Positions 1-6,567 of a stretch of 21,547 nt of DNA are shown here, in pieces. The translations under genes were made by a program, and so were the position numbers. The stretch lies in contig QAKZ01000082.1 in assembly GCA_003150175.1 (NCBI GenBank), positions 1 to 21,547 on the forward strand, read 5' to 3'. The stretch is from Coriobacteriia bacterium (GTDB taxonomy: Bacteria; Actinomycetota; Coriobacteriia; Coriobacteriales; Atopobiaceae). Every line of letters starts with the position of its first letter. Position 1 is the stretch's first letter. The notes under the pieces were generated by a model. It saw only the letters and a list, made by a program, of their open reading frames with translations, was not told where the DNA came from and searched no databases.

Positions 1-29
1 TTCGTTAAACGGGCGCTAGGGTGTCACCC

Positions 30-113
30 TTACACCAACATTTTCGACGCGATCAGGTCACGCCCATCAAACATGATATTGATCTCGCGGCGCTGTTCGG
101 GCGTAAGGTTCAT
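30..113 (-). CDS. possible 27-residue small protein or leader peptide
   Basis: A short open frame starts with ATG at 113-111 and ends with TAA at 32-30. What makes it worth listing is a textbook Shine-Dalgarno (GAGAGGAG on the minus strand at 117-124) about five bases before the ATG. The peptide is hydrophilic and helical-looking (MNLTPEQRREINIMFDGRD...). I do not recognise a family. Its stop codon overlaps a small palindrome (AGGGTGtCACCCT, 18-30). It could be a real small protein, a leader peptide, or the start of a gene that has been truncated near the window edge. Confidence 0.3.
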   Translation of the reverse strand: MNLTPEQRREINIMFDGRDLIASKMLV

Positions 114-319
114 GGTTCTCCTCTCATCGATGTTGGCGTTACCACCGTGCCGATGCGGCCGGTTGGTGCCGGGATCTGTGAGCCAACTCTCTACCCCGAC
201 TCTGGATGCGTGGGCCTCCACTGAGGCGTTTCCCACTATACCCCAGTGCGCGTAAATCAGCAAAATGCCGAGAATCAGACCATCTACCTGCAGCGTTAAT
301 TGTTGTCCCAACCGTTTTC

Positions 320-325
320 TATACT
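320..325 (+). promoter_or_regulatory. possible -10 box of the broken gene at 404
   Basis: TATACT lies 79 bases before the ATG at 404. The sequence 17 bases upstream (TAATTG) is a poor -35, so this is a weak candidate. The rest of 114-403 shows nothing else I can name. Confidence 0.25.
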
Positions 326-403
326 CGCGGCAAGGCTATAGGAAAGGCTAGAAGGACGGCCGCAGTAGCGGCCAACGGCCTATACCTCACAAAGCAGAAC
401 GGA

Positions 404-1169
404 ATGAAGAACAAGAAGCTCATCGTCATCGTGGCATGCGTCCTGGTGGTGCTCGGCATCGCCGCAAATGGCGGCAGCGGCGGAACACAGAACACCGGAG
501 GCTCCCAAGCGGCGCAGACAGAATCCTCTGGGCAACCATAGTCGTCGACTTCGCAAACCTCAGCGACTCAGGCATCGAAGCCACAGGAGACAAAAACTGA
601 GCCGACAAAACCCAATTCGTTCGTGGACGACGCCCTCGCCAAGTTTGGCGACTTCGAAGAGACGACCGTCACGGGCGCCGGCGATGACGTTATCGACCTT
701 CCCGCTCCGGGCTTCCCGTGCATCATGAAAATCAGCCACAGCGGCTCGAGGAACTTCATCGTCCACATAGTGGATACCTCTGGCAACGACGTTGATTTGC
801 TGATCAACACAATCGGTAGCTACTCCGGTGTCGTGACCGACTACGAGCGCTTCAGCGACGCAGCGATGCTGTCCATCAGCGCCGATGGCAATTGGTCCGT
901 CACGTTTAAGCCGCTGAAATCCATGGCCAGGCTCGAGAACGGCGGCCAGATAAGGGGAGACTGCGTGGCGCACATCGTCGAAGCCTCACTGACCAAGGTC
1001 AACATCTCCAACTCCGGCGAGCGCAACTTCATTGTCAGAGGCATCGGCCTGACCAGGAGCATTCTTCTGGTAGACGAAATCGGCCCCTACGACGGTAAAG
1101 TCGTCTGGAGCCAGCCCCCAGCCATTCTTCATTGTCCAATCCGACGGCACCTGGTCAATCAGCTGGTAA
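404..1169 (+). pseudogene. membrane-anchored two-repeat extracellular protein, broken by a nonsense codon and a frameshift
   Basis: Translation from ATG 404 gives a basic N-terminus (MKNKK) and one hydrophobic segment (LIVIVACVLVVLGIAA), then a Gly/Ser/Thr/Gln-rich linker that hits TAG at 539-541. The same frame continues straight on with more linker (SSTSQTSATQASKPQETKTE) into a globular part, so the TAG interrupts one gene and is most simply a CAG to TAG change. The globular part holds two similar stretches of about 65 residues, each opening with ISxSGxRNFIV. In the second copy the frame is lost at a run of five C (1115-1119). Removing one C restores FFIVQSDGTWSISW and a stop at 1167-1169, matching the end of the first repeat (LSISADGNWSVTF). 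No lipobox Cys is present, so it was probably a single-TM anchored surface protein. The family is unknown to me. Confidence 0.72.
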
Positions 1170-1461
1170 GAAGAGCGCAGAACTCTCAGTGCAAATTCGT
1201 TGATTGCGCGATGAAGGTCCCAGTCTTCCCCTGTCGGGAAATAAGCGGACCTTCAAATTGCCAGGCATCGACGAAGGCGTGCGGCAACGTCTGAAATCAA
1301 TAGCCCATCTATTAAGAAATTAACGGTTTCCCCTTTGAGAACACCAAGCAGGTGCAAAAGACTACGCCGAAGCCAAAGGGCATTTGATGACGTACAGGTA
1401 CGCCAGGCTTCTGTCTTCCATTTCTTATATCATTCGTTCGAGTAAAATCGATTCGTTCAGC
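1170..1461. other. intergenic stretch without a recognisable gene
   Basis: Out-of-frame continuation of the broken gene runs to 1294, after which the sequence becomes AT-richer. I see no gene, hairpin with a T-run, or repeat here. Confidence 0.5.
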
Positions 1462-1490
1462 TTGCCAAGCAGATTAGATCCAGAGATATA
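1462..1490 (+). promoter_or_regulatory. candidate sigma-70 promoter for the lipoprotein gene
   Basis: TTGCCA (1462-1467) and GATATA (1485-1490) are separated by 17 bases and lie about 55 bases before the ATG at 1544. This fits a housekeeping promoter, but the -10 is not perfect. Confidence 0.4.
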
Positions 1491-1543
1491 GCCACGGCAC
1501 GCAAGGCGCTTTACCAGCCGTAAGCCATGCCAATGGAGGGGAC

Positions 1544-2143
1544 ATGAATTCAGGAATTAGCACAGCTATTACCCGTAGATATTTCCTCGCAGCTGTCCTT
1601 GCCAGTACCGCAACGGGACTAACCGCCTGCTCCTCGAACGGCTCAAAGGGCGGCTACGATGATGGATACTCCGCAGGCTTCGCCGCCGGTTACGAGGCGG
1701 GCAGATCTGCAAAGGAGGACGCCGGAAAAGACGACGACATTACTTCAGACGGTATCCCTCAGTCAGGCATCGAGTACACCATCGACTCTGTCTCGCGCGG
1801 CGACGTTGAATACTCCCTCAACGGAACTGGCATCGCAATTGTTCTAAACGTTACGGCAAAGAACGTTTCTGATGATGTCGTGCAGGCATTTTTCATCGAC
1901 AGGATCATGAACGTCTATCAAGACGGAAAAGCCCTCGCGGGAACCACGTCCGTCGTAGGTTATGACTATTACGGAGGGACTGAACTCAAGCCAGGCGCAA
2001 CGCTCGATGGCTGGGTTGCCTACGAGCTTCTTGACGAGACAACCCCTATTGAGATTGAAGCGGGCACAATCAACACATCTGACGGAAAAACGCCGTACTA
2101 CGGTCTCGCCAATCCGCAAACTGTTGATCCAACGACGCTGTAG
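1544..2143 (+). CDS. DUF5067-like surface lipoprotein
   Basis: A 199-residue protein. ATG 1544 is preceded by GGAGGGG at 1535-1541, which fixes the start. The signal peptide has a twin-Arg-like motif (TRRYFLA, residues 10-16), a hydrophobic core and a lipobox LTAC with Cys29 as the predicted lipidated residue. Mature protein begins with a Ser/Gly tether, then a Tyr/Gly-periodic stretch (YDDGYSAGFAAGYEAG), then a beta-rich domain from about residue 75. That domain carries the pattern I associate with DUF5067 Gram-positive lipoproteins: an NVT..N.S motif, NVYQDGKAL, then LKPGATLDGWVAYEL and a closing PIEIEA. Role unknown. It is presumably exported and membrane-tethered on the outer face. It appears monocistronic, because both neighbours are gaps or broken genes. 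Confidence 0.8.
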   Translation: MNSGISTAITRRYFLAAVLASTATGLTACSSNGSKGGYDDGYSAGFAAGYEAGRSAKEDAGKDDDITSDGIPQSGIEYTIDSVSRGDVEYSLNGTGIAIVLNVTAKNVSDDVVQAFFIDRIMNVYQDGKALAGTTSVVGYDYYGGTELKPGATLDGWVAYELLDETTPIEIEAGTINTSDGKTPYYGLANPQTVDPTTL

Positions 2144-2590
2144 TTTCGCCCATCACAGAGCTCTTCTGCAAATAGCTCAGCACGACGCCCTACTCGAGCA
2201 TCCGGCCAACACTTATCAAGCGTAGAGCGAGGCCCTCAAATAGGGCGCCGTCTTCTATTGCGTGATATCGAGCACAGGGCCTTGATAAATTGATAGGCAC
2301 TCGCAATCGTCGTATCCGCCAGGCGAACAGAGCCTAGCACAGTAGGATATAGCAATCTTATATTGGGACTACTACGCCACCTTCACCGGTGCGCAAGCCG
2401 CTTTATATAGTCTAAACAATCATTGTCACGACTCTAATTATCTTGACATTTATGAGATTCCGTCAGCTTATTTACAGTACTTGTTTCAGACCTCGACCCC
2501 CGCACATGAAAGTAGATTTCCGATAATAGAAGACGGGCGGCCGATTGTTGATTACTGTTGATGCTACATCTACCGGCGGTTTTACCTTAT
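2144..2590. other. AT-rich intergenic region
   Basis: About 450 bases with no convincing gene. A short hairpin (GCCCT 2232-2236 with AGGGC 2242-2246) could weakly terminate the lipoprotein transcript, but it has no T-run. TTGACA at 2443-2448 is a good -35 hexamer without a well-placed -10. Confidence 0.45.
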
Positions 2591-2620
2591 TTGAAGACAA
2601 GTCTTTGTCCGTAGGATAAA
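2591..2620 (+). promoter_or_regulatory. promoter of RNA module A (DUF3800-associated)
   Basis: TTGAAG (2591-2596), an 18-base spacer and GATAAA (2615-2620). The same layout, TTGAA(G/T)-N18-(T/G)ATAAA, precedes the two other RNA modules at 5647 and 6456. That conservation is the main support for calling it a promoter. Confidence 0.6.
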
Positions 2621-2621
2621 G

Positions 2622-2681
2622 GAGGCACTCCGCTCGCAGCGCCCGCGCCCAGGAGCCGGGGGATGTCCCCCGGCGTTTTTT
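2622..2681 (+). ncRNA. DUF3800-associated short RNA, copy A (degenerate)
   Basis: Downstream of the conserved promoter there is a GC-rich segment, then a perfect 8-bp hairpin (GCCGGGGG 2655-2662, loop ATGT, CCCCCGGC 2667-2674) followed by six T (2676-2681). That is an intrinsic terminator lying ahead of the coding start. The upstream hairpin is less clear than in copies B and C: only a small CGCT/AGCG stem at 2631-2641 is visible, with no GNRA loop. From memory, structured RNAs upstream of DUF3800 genes have been described by comparative genomics as the DUF3800 RNA motifs. Whether this copy matches one of those models needs a covariance search. Confidence 0.55.
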
Positions 2682-2697
2682 ATCAACCCGAGTTAAC

Positions 2698-2900
2698 GAT
2701 AGAGTTGCAGAGATGAAGGCACCGCCCATCTTTGTTTACGAATCCAACGAGACGTCAGCGCCATCCCTCTATGATGCTGCCAGGTGCACGTCGCCAAAGC
2801 AGGCCATTGATTGCCCGATGCAAACCCCTCGACCACCGCCTGTCCCAGCTTGCAGATTACATCTGCAAGCTGGGAATAGCGCTGCTCCTCGCTCCTTCAG
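2698..2900 (+). pseudogene. internally deleted DUF3800 gene, copy A
   Basis: Alignment by eye to the intact gene at 5759 shows matching ends with the middle missing. The segment before the intact start (GTAACGATGGAG) corresponds to TTAACGATAGAG here, so the original start at 2698-2700 has become ATA. A later ATG at 2713 reads MKAPPIFVYESNETS, matching SIFVDESGDAGETS but with the first conserved Asp changed to Tyr. From about 2795 the sequence jumps, in another frame, to the C-terminal part (DHRLSQLADYIC against DYRLFQLADYIC). Roughly 140 residues of the middle are gone. Past about 2900 similarity fades. Confidence 0.72.
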
Positions 2901-3164
2901 CGATGTATTACATTTATCGCTCAAAATGCGGTGAGGAGACATTTCCGCCCAACCGTATCCGAGCATCCTTTCATCTTTAATCAGACGCAAAGCCGTTGCA
3001 TACTTTTTTATTTGCAAATCGCCCGGTTCGACAGCGATATGAAACAAGCACGCAAGTTTGATGACATCAAACATTTCTGATTGCAACCGCAAGCAAAACA
3101 ATGGGTCCTTGCTATGCGCAAGTCAAAAACCCGCTTCCAAAAAACCACTCAAGGAGAACTTCCC
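2901..3164. other. intergenic region before the TIR operon
   Basis: No gene I can support. A 110-codon minus-strand frame covers 2769-3101, but it runs antisense through the DUF3800 remnant and has no family resemblance. Base composition is markedly AT-rich around 2980-3130, as expected for promoter-bearing DNA of the downstream operon. I cannot place a clear promoter. Confidence 0.4.
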
Positions 3165-3213
3165 GCCCTTCTACCTTGTACTTAGGTAGAAGGGCTTGAC
3201 CATATGGTCAAGC
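3165..3213 (+). promoter_or_regulatory. two abutting hairpins in the leader of the TIR gene
   Basis: A perfect 12-bp stem (GCCCTTCTACCT 3165-3176 with AGGTAGAAGGGC 3184-3195, 7-base loop) is followed, sharing two bases, by a perfect 20-base palindrome (3194-3213, centred on CATATG). Both sit immediately before the Shine-Dalgarno at 3220-3225. No T-run follows, so they are more likely an operator or a translation-control structure than a plain terminator. Confidence 0.6.
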
Positions 3214-3230
3214 TTCAATAGGAGGTTCCT

Positions 3231-3899
3231 ATGCTCAGCCTGGACAAAGCCCAAGAGATACTTCGAGCGGCGGGTTTTCAAATAGAAGGACAGCCGAAGC
3301 GTTATTCAAATTACGGCTGGACAATCAAGCTCGCAAACGGCTGCGCGGTGATTATTTACGATAAGGGGAATTTCCAAATTGTTGGAGGCGCCCGAGAGCA
3401 GGTCGAGAAGGCAGTCAAAGCCAACTTAATGGCGTACGACGAATTCAATACGAAAGTTTTTGTCGTTTACGGCCATGACCGAAACGCAAGGGATCAGCTC
3501 GAGCTCCTCCTACGAAAGCTTGAACTGATCCCCTTGTTTCTGGACGATTTGCCGTCCGGAGGAAAGACCATCATTGAGAAGCTCGAGAAATACATCCCAC
3601 AAGCAAACTTTGGCGTCGTTCTCTTAACCCCAGACGACATCGGCTGCAAACGCACGGCTCCCCAGAAAGCCAGGCCACGCGCAAGACAGAACGTCATTTT
3701 GGAGCTCGGAATGCTCTACATGAAGCTAAGTCGCGGGCGAGTAGCCTTGATTGTCAAGAAATCGGACGATGAAATTGAACTGCCTTCGGATCTCGAAGGA
3801 ATCATGAGGCTCAACTATATGGACAGTGTCCAAGAAGTTGAGGGGGATCTTGTCAGAGAGCTGAAAGACAAGGGTTATCACCTCAATCATCAGACCTGA
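3231..3899 (+). CDS. TIR-like nucleotide-binding-family protein (PF10137 type), candidate defence effector
   Basis: A 222-residue protein. The start is set by AGGAGG at 3220-3225, five bases before ATG. Residues 1-65 form a small N-terminal domain with the pattern YGWTIKLANGCAVIIYDKGNFQIVGG, resembling the TBP-like domain at the N-terminus of RNase HIII. Residues 75-216 match the bacterial TIR-like family: strand VFVVYGHD (76-83), LDDLPSGGKTIIEKLEKY, strand FGVVLLTPDD (127-136), then RQNVILELGML with Glu158 at the position of the catalytic Glu of NAD-cleaving TIR domains, and strand VALIVKK. Family knowledge: such domains act as NADase effectors in anti-phage systems such as CBASS and TIR-STING. 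The acidic DxD-type loop and Glu are intact, so activity is plausible. The partner gene follows after 142 bases. No cyclase is nearby. Confidence 0.82.
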   Translation: MLSLDKAQEILRAAGFQIEGQPKRYSNYGWTIKLANGCAVIIYDKGNFQIVGGAREQVEKAVKANLMAYDEFNTKVFVVYGHDRNARDQLELLLRKLELIPLFLDDLPSGGKTIIEKLEKYIPQANFGVVLLTPDDIGCKRTAPQKARPRARQNVILELGMLYMKLSRGRVALIVKKSDDEIELPSDLEGIMRLNYMDSVQEVEGDLVRELKDKGYHLNHQT

Positions 3900-4041
3900 T
3901 TAAGGCCGATTGTGGGGGTGGAGCGCTTACGACCAGCAATCAATCCAAAGATGTCTAGCCCTCTCGAGAAACGGCAAGTTCGCAGCCCATGTAGACGGAC
4001 GACAAAAACAATTTACATTCGCAAGCAAGGAGGATGCGCAG

Positions 4042-5466
4042 ATGAGCGCAGAAGATAGGGCCGAGTTAATGAGAATGAGCAAAGCCGAGTTAATGAGGCG
4101 ACAGGCAAACCATCGAGCAAGCGTGAAGCTTAGCGGAATAATAATAATTGGAATAAGCTTCTTTTTCGTTTACATCAACAGTCAGTTTAACGGCTACGAA
4201 GTACAGGCGATGAACGTCTGGTCTTTAATATGTCTGGCGTTTTTCTTGCCCTTGTTCGTTTTCTGCCGAAACTACCTAAAAGAGATTGACTCTGTATTGA
4301 GCGAGAAAAAAGCCGAAGAAGCCGAAGCGGCTAAGAAGGCAAGCGATGCTGACGCCCTGAGGCGTCACGAAGCCGCCTTGGACCTCGTCAAGCGTTGCGA
4401 GGAATTCGGCATCGTATCCCTCGGAAACGAGGACGATAAACAAAACCTGTGGATCGTCGCCGAGAGTATGGGAATCGCCTCGAAGGAGCAGGCGATCGAG
4501 CTTTACCAAGAGGGCAGGAACCCGAGCGCGGACACAGTCGCTTTCATTGAGAAGCTTCAGGCTGAGAAGCAGGCAGCAGAGCGGACCGAGAAAAGCCAGA
4601 GAGACTTCCATTTCAACGAGTACCGCCTGAAGCAGAGCGCTCCCGACATCGTCGGCAGAGAGAGGTATTCGGGGTGGGCGGAGATCCTCAGGGACAGGCT
4701 CCAAAAGGAGATCGAGAGCCTCGACGCCTCCTCCAAGGTCATGGCCACCTACCCTTCCGCATACCCCGCACCTCAGAAAAACATCACCAAAGAGGCCATG
4801 AAGGGCCAGCTGGTCGGCGGCGCGGGGCTCGCGGCGGCCAAGGCGATGGGGGCCCGGGACTTCAACGCAAGGAGCGCCAAGACGAGCGCCGACCTCGCGA
4901 TGGGGATGGCGAAGCTGTCGTTGTCGTATTCCAAGAAGGCGGAGCGCGACAGGGACTATCTGCAAGAGACGCTGAAGTACCTTAGCGCAATCGGGAAAAA
5001 GCTCATGGACACCGAGCACACCGATAAATACGCCGAAATGGTTCACATCGGCGTGGTGGAGCCGACCGTCACCGACGGGGGGAACCTGAACTTCGGGCTG
5101 GAAGTCAGCGTCGACGGAACGCCCGAAATCCTCGGCAGAAAGGCATTTCTCGACGGCACCGTCGACATCACCGCTCGGCTCGGCTCGCATGTGCTCGGGA
5201 ACGCCTCTTGGTGCCCATGGGATTACCCGTCTAGGCAGAACATCCTCGAGGACGATTTGTCCGAGGTTGCATTTCGTGCGCTTAGCAATAAGCGTTACGC
5301 GGGCTTCAACAGAATTACCACCTCGAAGAACACTCGTGACATCTACATCTTCCCCGACATTAGTATTGCCGCCGAGGACCTGCCGAGCATCGATTTCGAG
5401 GTGAAGCCGCGCAAGATATGGGCGGTCGAAGGCGAGAGCGACGGTCTTCTCTACAGCTTTGAATAG
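4042..5466 (+). CDS. two-TM coiled-coil membrane protein of unknown function, partner of the TIR gene
   Basis: A 474-residue product from ATG 4042, chosen because AAGGAGG (4027-4033) lies eight bases upstream. The frame stays open back to a TTG at 3910 (518 residues) and that extension reads like protein, but the Shine-Dalgarno there is weak. Two hydrophobic helices (about residues 31-45 and 58-75) are followed by a charged Glu/Ala/Lys coiled coil (about 78-125), a helical region, a Gly/Ala-rich patch (QLVGGAGLAAAKAMGA), and a beta-rich C-terminal domain from about residue 330. No recognisable enzyme motif or family. Same strand as the TIR gene with no terminator between them, so probably co-transcribed. 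A membrane sensor or effector working with the TIR protein is an inference from position only. Confidence 0.7.
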   Translation: MSAEDRAELMRMSKAELMRRQANHRASVKLSGIIIIGISFFFVYINSQFNGYEVQAMNVWSLICLAFFLPLFVFCRNYLKEIDSVLSEKKAEEAEAAKKASDADALRRHEAALDLVKRCEEFGIVSLGNEDDKQNLWIVAESMGIASKEQAIELYQEGRNPSADTVAFIEKLQAEKQAAERTEKSQRDFHFNEYRLKQSAPDIVGRERYSGWAEILRDRLQKEIESLDASSKVMATYPSAYPAPQKNITKEAMKGQLVGGAGLAAAKAMGARDFNARSAKTSADLAMGMAKLSLSYSKKAERDRDYLQETLKYLSAIGKKLMDTEHTDKYAEMVHIGVVEPTVTDGGNLNFGLEVSVDGTPEILGRKAFLDGTVDITARLGSHVLGNASWCPWDYPSRQNILEDDLSEVAFRALSNKRYAGFNRITTSKNTRDIYIFPDISIAAEDLPSIDFEVKPRKIWAVEGESDGLLYSFE

Positions 5467-5518
5467 CCGCACCTGCAAACGATCGGATTGGCTAAAACTC
5501 ATTGTTGCGCAGCACAAG

Positions 5519-5564
5519 AGCCCTGAGACGGCAGGTATGCCGTCTCAGGGCTATCTGATTTTTT
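5519..5564 (+). terminator. strong intrinsic terminator of the TIR operon
   Basis: A perfect 15-bp stem (5519-5533 with 5538-5552) capped by a GGTA tetraloop, followed within seven bases by six T (5559-5564). It ends the TIR/membrane-protein transcription unit and insulates the RNA-DUF3800 module that starts 80 bases on. Confidence 0.9.
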
Positions 5565-5565
5565 A

Positions 5566-5600
5566 CTGACGCTCCCGGTTTTTCGCGCAGCCGTTTACCT
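5566..5600 (-). repeat. single copy of dispersed repeat R (inverted orientation)
   Basis: The sequence GACGCTCCCGGTTTTTCGCG and the bases after it match, in reverse complement, the repeat unit found in clusters at 7595-7826 and 11107-11237 (consensus GCGCGGGAA-CGGGAGCGTCGGTA). It lies just upstream of the module B promoter. Confidence 0.5.
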
Positions 5601-5646
5601 GCTGTTTTACCTTGTGTGACGAACGTGTGTTTGCTATCATCTTTGC

Positions 5647-5676
5647 TTGAAGACAAGCCTTTACCCGTGGTATAAA
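5647..5676 (+). promoter_or_regulatory. promoter of RNA module B
   Basis: TTGAAG (5647-5652), 18-base spacer, TATAAA (5671-5676). It has the best -10 of the three module promoters and drives the intact copy. Predicted transcription start is about 5682-5685. Confidence 0.65.
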
Positions 5677-5677
5677 A

Positions 5678-5738
5678 GAGGTGGTCCTCCCGCAAGGGTC
5701 GGCCTCCAAGAGCCGGGGGGTTTCCCCCGGCATTTTTG
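5678..5738 (+). ncRNA. DUF3800-associated short RNA, copy B (upstream of the intact gene)
   Basis: A roughly 60-base structured leader. Hairpin 1 spans 5678-5706: GAGG pairs with CCTC, and the apex is CCC-GCAA-GGG, a GNRA tetraloop. Hairpin 2 is GCCGGGGG (5712-5719) with CCCCCGGC (5724-5731), loop GTTT, then five T (5733-5737). Hairpin 2 has terminator form and is followed only nine bases later by the Shine-Dalgarno of the DUF3800 gene. Copy C repeats the same order (GNRA hairpin, terminator hairpin, start codon) with different bases in the stems, which is covariation-like support for the structure. It could be an attenuating leader or a free small RNA whose read-through makes the protein. 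Confidence 0.72.
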
Positions 5739-5758
5739 TTAGCAAGGAGGTCGTAACG

Positions 5759-6433
5759 ATGGAGGAGCTGTCCATTTTTGTCGACGAATCCGGCGATGCC
5801 GGCGAGACATCGACGTACTATTTGATCACAATCGTCCTACACGATCAGGCCAAGGATATTAGCGAGGTCCTTGAGCCTTACGAGGCTGATCTTCGTGCCC
5901 GACGGGTCGCGGACATCCCGATGCATCTGGGGCCACTGCTCAACGGCAACGACGACTACAAAGGCCTCGGGGCATCGACCCGCAAGGCGCTCCTCAACAG
6001 CTTCCGCGTGATGGCCGACAAGCTCCCCTTCCAATACATGACCTTTGCCTACCGAAAAAGCGAATATGCCGACTACAGGAGTCTCTTTACCAGCATGAAG
6101 AGAGACCTTGTTCTGACAATCTTCGACAACCTTGACTTCTTCCAGAAGTTCGAGAAGGTCAAGGTCTATTACGACAACGGTCAATCCGTCGTCACCAACG
6201 CTCTTCATGATGCAGTTGAGTACGCACTGGTGAGGGATGCCGTTATTTACCGCGATGCAAAGCCAGCCGACTACCGCCTTTTCCAGCTTGCGGATTACAT
6301 CTGCACGCTCGAGCTCACGGCGCTCAAATACCAGTCACGCTCCGAGACCGCCACGGACCGAATGTTCTTCGGCCAGTGGGGCTCGTTCAAGAAGAACTAC
6401 CTCAAGAAGCTGCGCAAACATCGACTTGGGTAG
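5759..6433 (+). CDS. DUF3800 family protein (intact copy)
   Basis: A 224-residue protein. ATG 5759 follows AAGGAGG (5744-5750) with eight bases between. The family signature is clear: N-terminal strand LSIFVDESGD (Asp9), central strand VKVYYDNGQ (Asp139), and LFQLADYIC (Asp179) before a basic helical tail (KKNYLKKLRKH). Three spaced acidic residues on strand ends suggest an RNase H-like fold and a metal-dependent nuclease or nucleic-acid role, but no activity is established to my knowledge. It is preceded by a dedicated promoter and structured RNA with a terminator hairpin, and flanked on both sides by dead copies of the same module. I infer that protein and RNA form one functional unit. It is the only likely functional DUF3800 copy here. 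Confidence 0.85.
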   Translation: MEELSIFVDESGDAGETSTYYLITIVLHDQAKDISEVLEPYEADLRARRVADIPMHLGPLLNGNDDYKGLGASTRKALLNSFRVMADKLPFQYMTFAYRKSEYADYRSLFTSMKRDLVLTIFDNLDFFQKFEKVKVYYDNGQSVVTNALHDAVEYALVRDAVIYRDAKPADYRLFQLADYICTLELTALKYQSRSETATDRMFFGQWGSFKKNYLKKLRKHRLG

Positions 6434-6455
6434 CCACATGCGACATTGAAGACGT

Positions 6456-6485
6456 TTGAATCTCTAAGCGCCGGGATGTGATAAA
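6456..6485 (+). promoter_or_regulatory. promoter of RNA module C
   Basis: TTGAAT (6456-6461), 18-base spacer, GATAAA (6480-6485). Same geometry as modules A and B. It starts 23 bases after the intact DUF3800 gene ends. Confidence 0.55.
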
Positions 6486-6489
6486 AAGG

Positions 6490-6550
6490 AATCAGACTTT
6501 CCGAAAGGAAGGTCTGTCGAAGCTGCCGGAGGGTTTCCTCCGGCTCTTTT
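6490..6550 (+). ncRNA. DUF3800-associated short RNA, copy C
   Basis: This copy has the clearest structure. A 10-bp stem (CAGACTTTCC 6493-6502 with GGAAGGTCTG 6507-6516, one G-U pair) is closed by a GAAA tetraloop. A second 8-bp stem follows (GCCGGAGG 6525-6532 with CCTCCGGC 6537-6544, loop GTTT), then TCTTTT. The RNA may still be made although the gene behind it is broken, and it may also serve as terminator for the intact DUF3800 gene upstream. Confidence 0.7.
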
Positions 6551-6567
6551 ATTAATGAGGCAGGCCC

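Noticed and set aside
2769..3101. 110-codon minus-strand frame as a possible gene
   Set aside because: Half of it runs antisense through the DUF3800 remnant, and no motif or ribosome site supports it.
4276..5517. 413-codon open frame on the minus strand
   Set aside because: It is the antisense shadow of the coiled-coil membrane protein gene. It has no ribosome site and a Leu/Arg/Val-rich translation without family features.
5678..5738. Classical type III antitoxin RNA
   Set aside because: The RNA lacks the tandem repeats of ToxI-type antitoxins, and the protein is not ToxN-like. Kept only as an architectural analogy.
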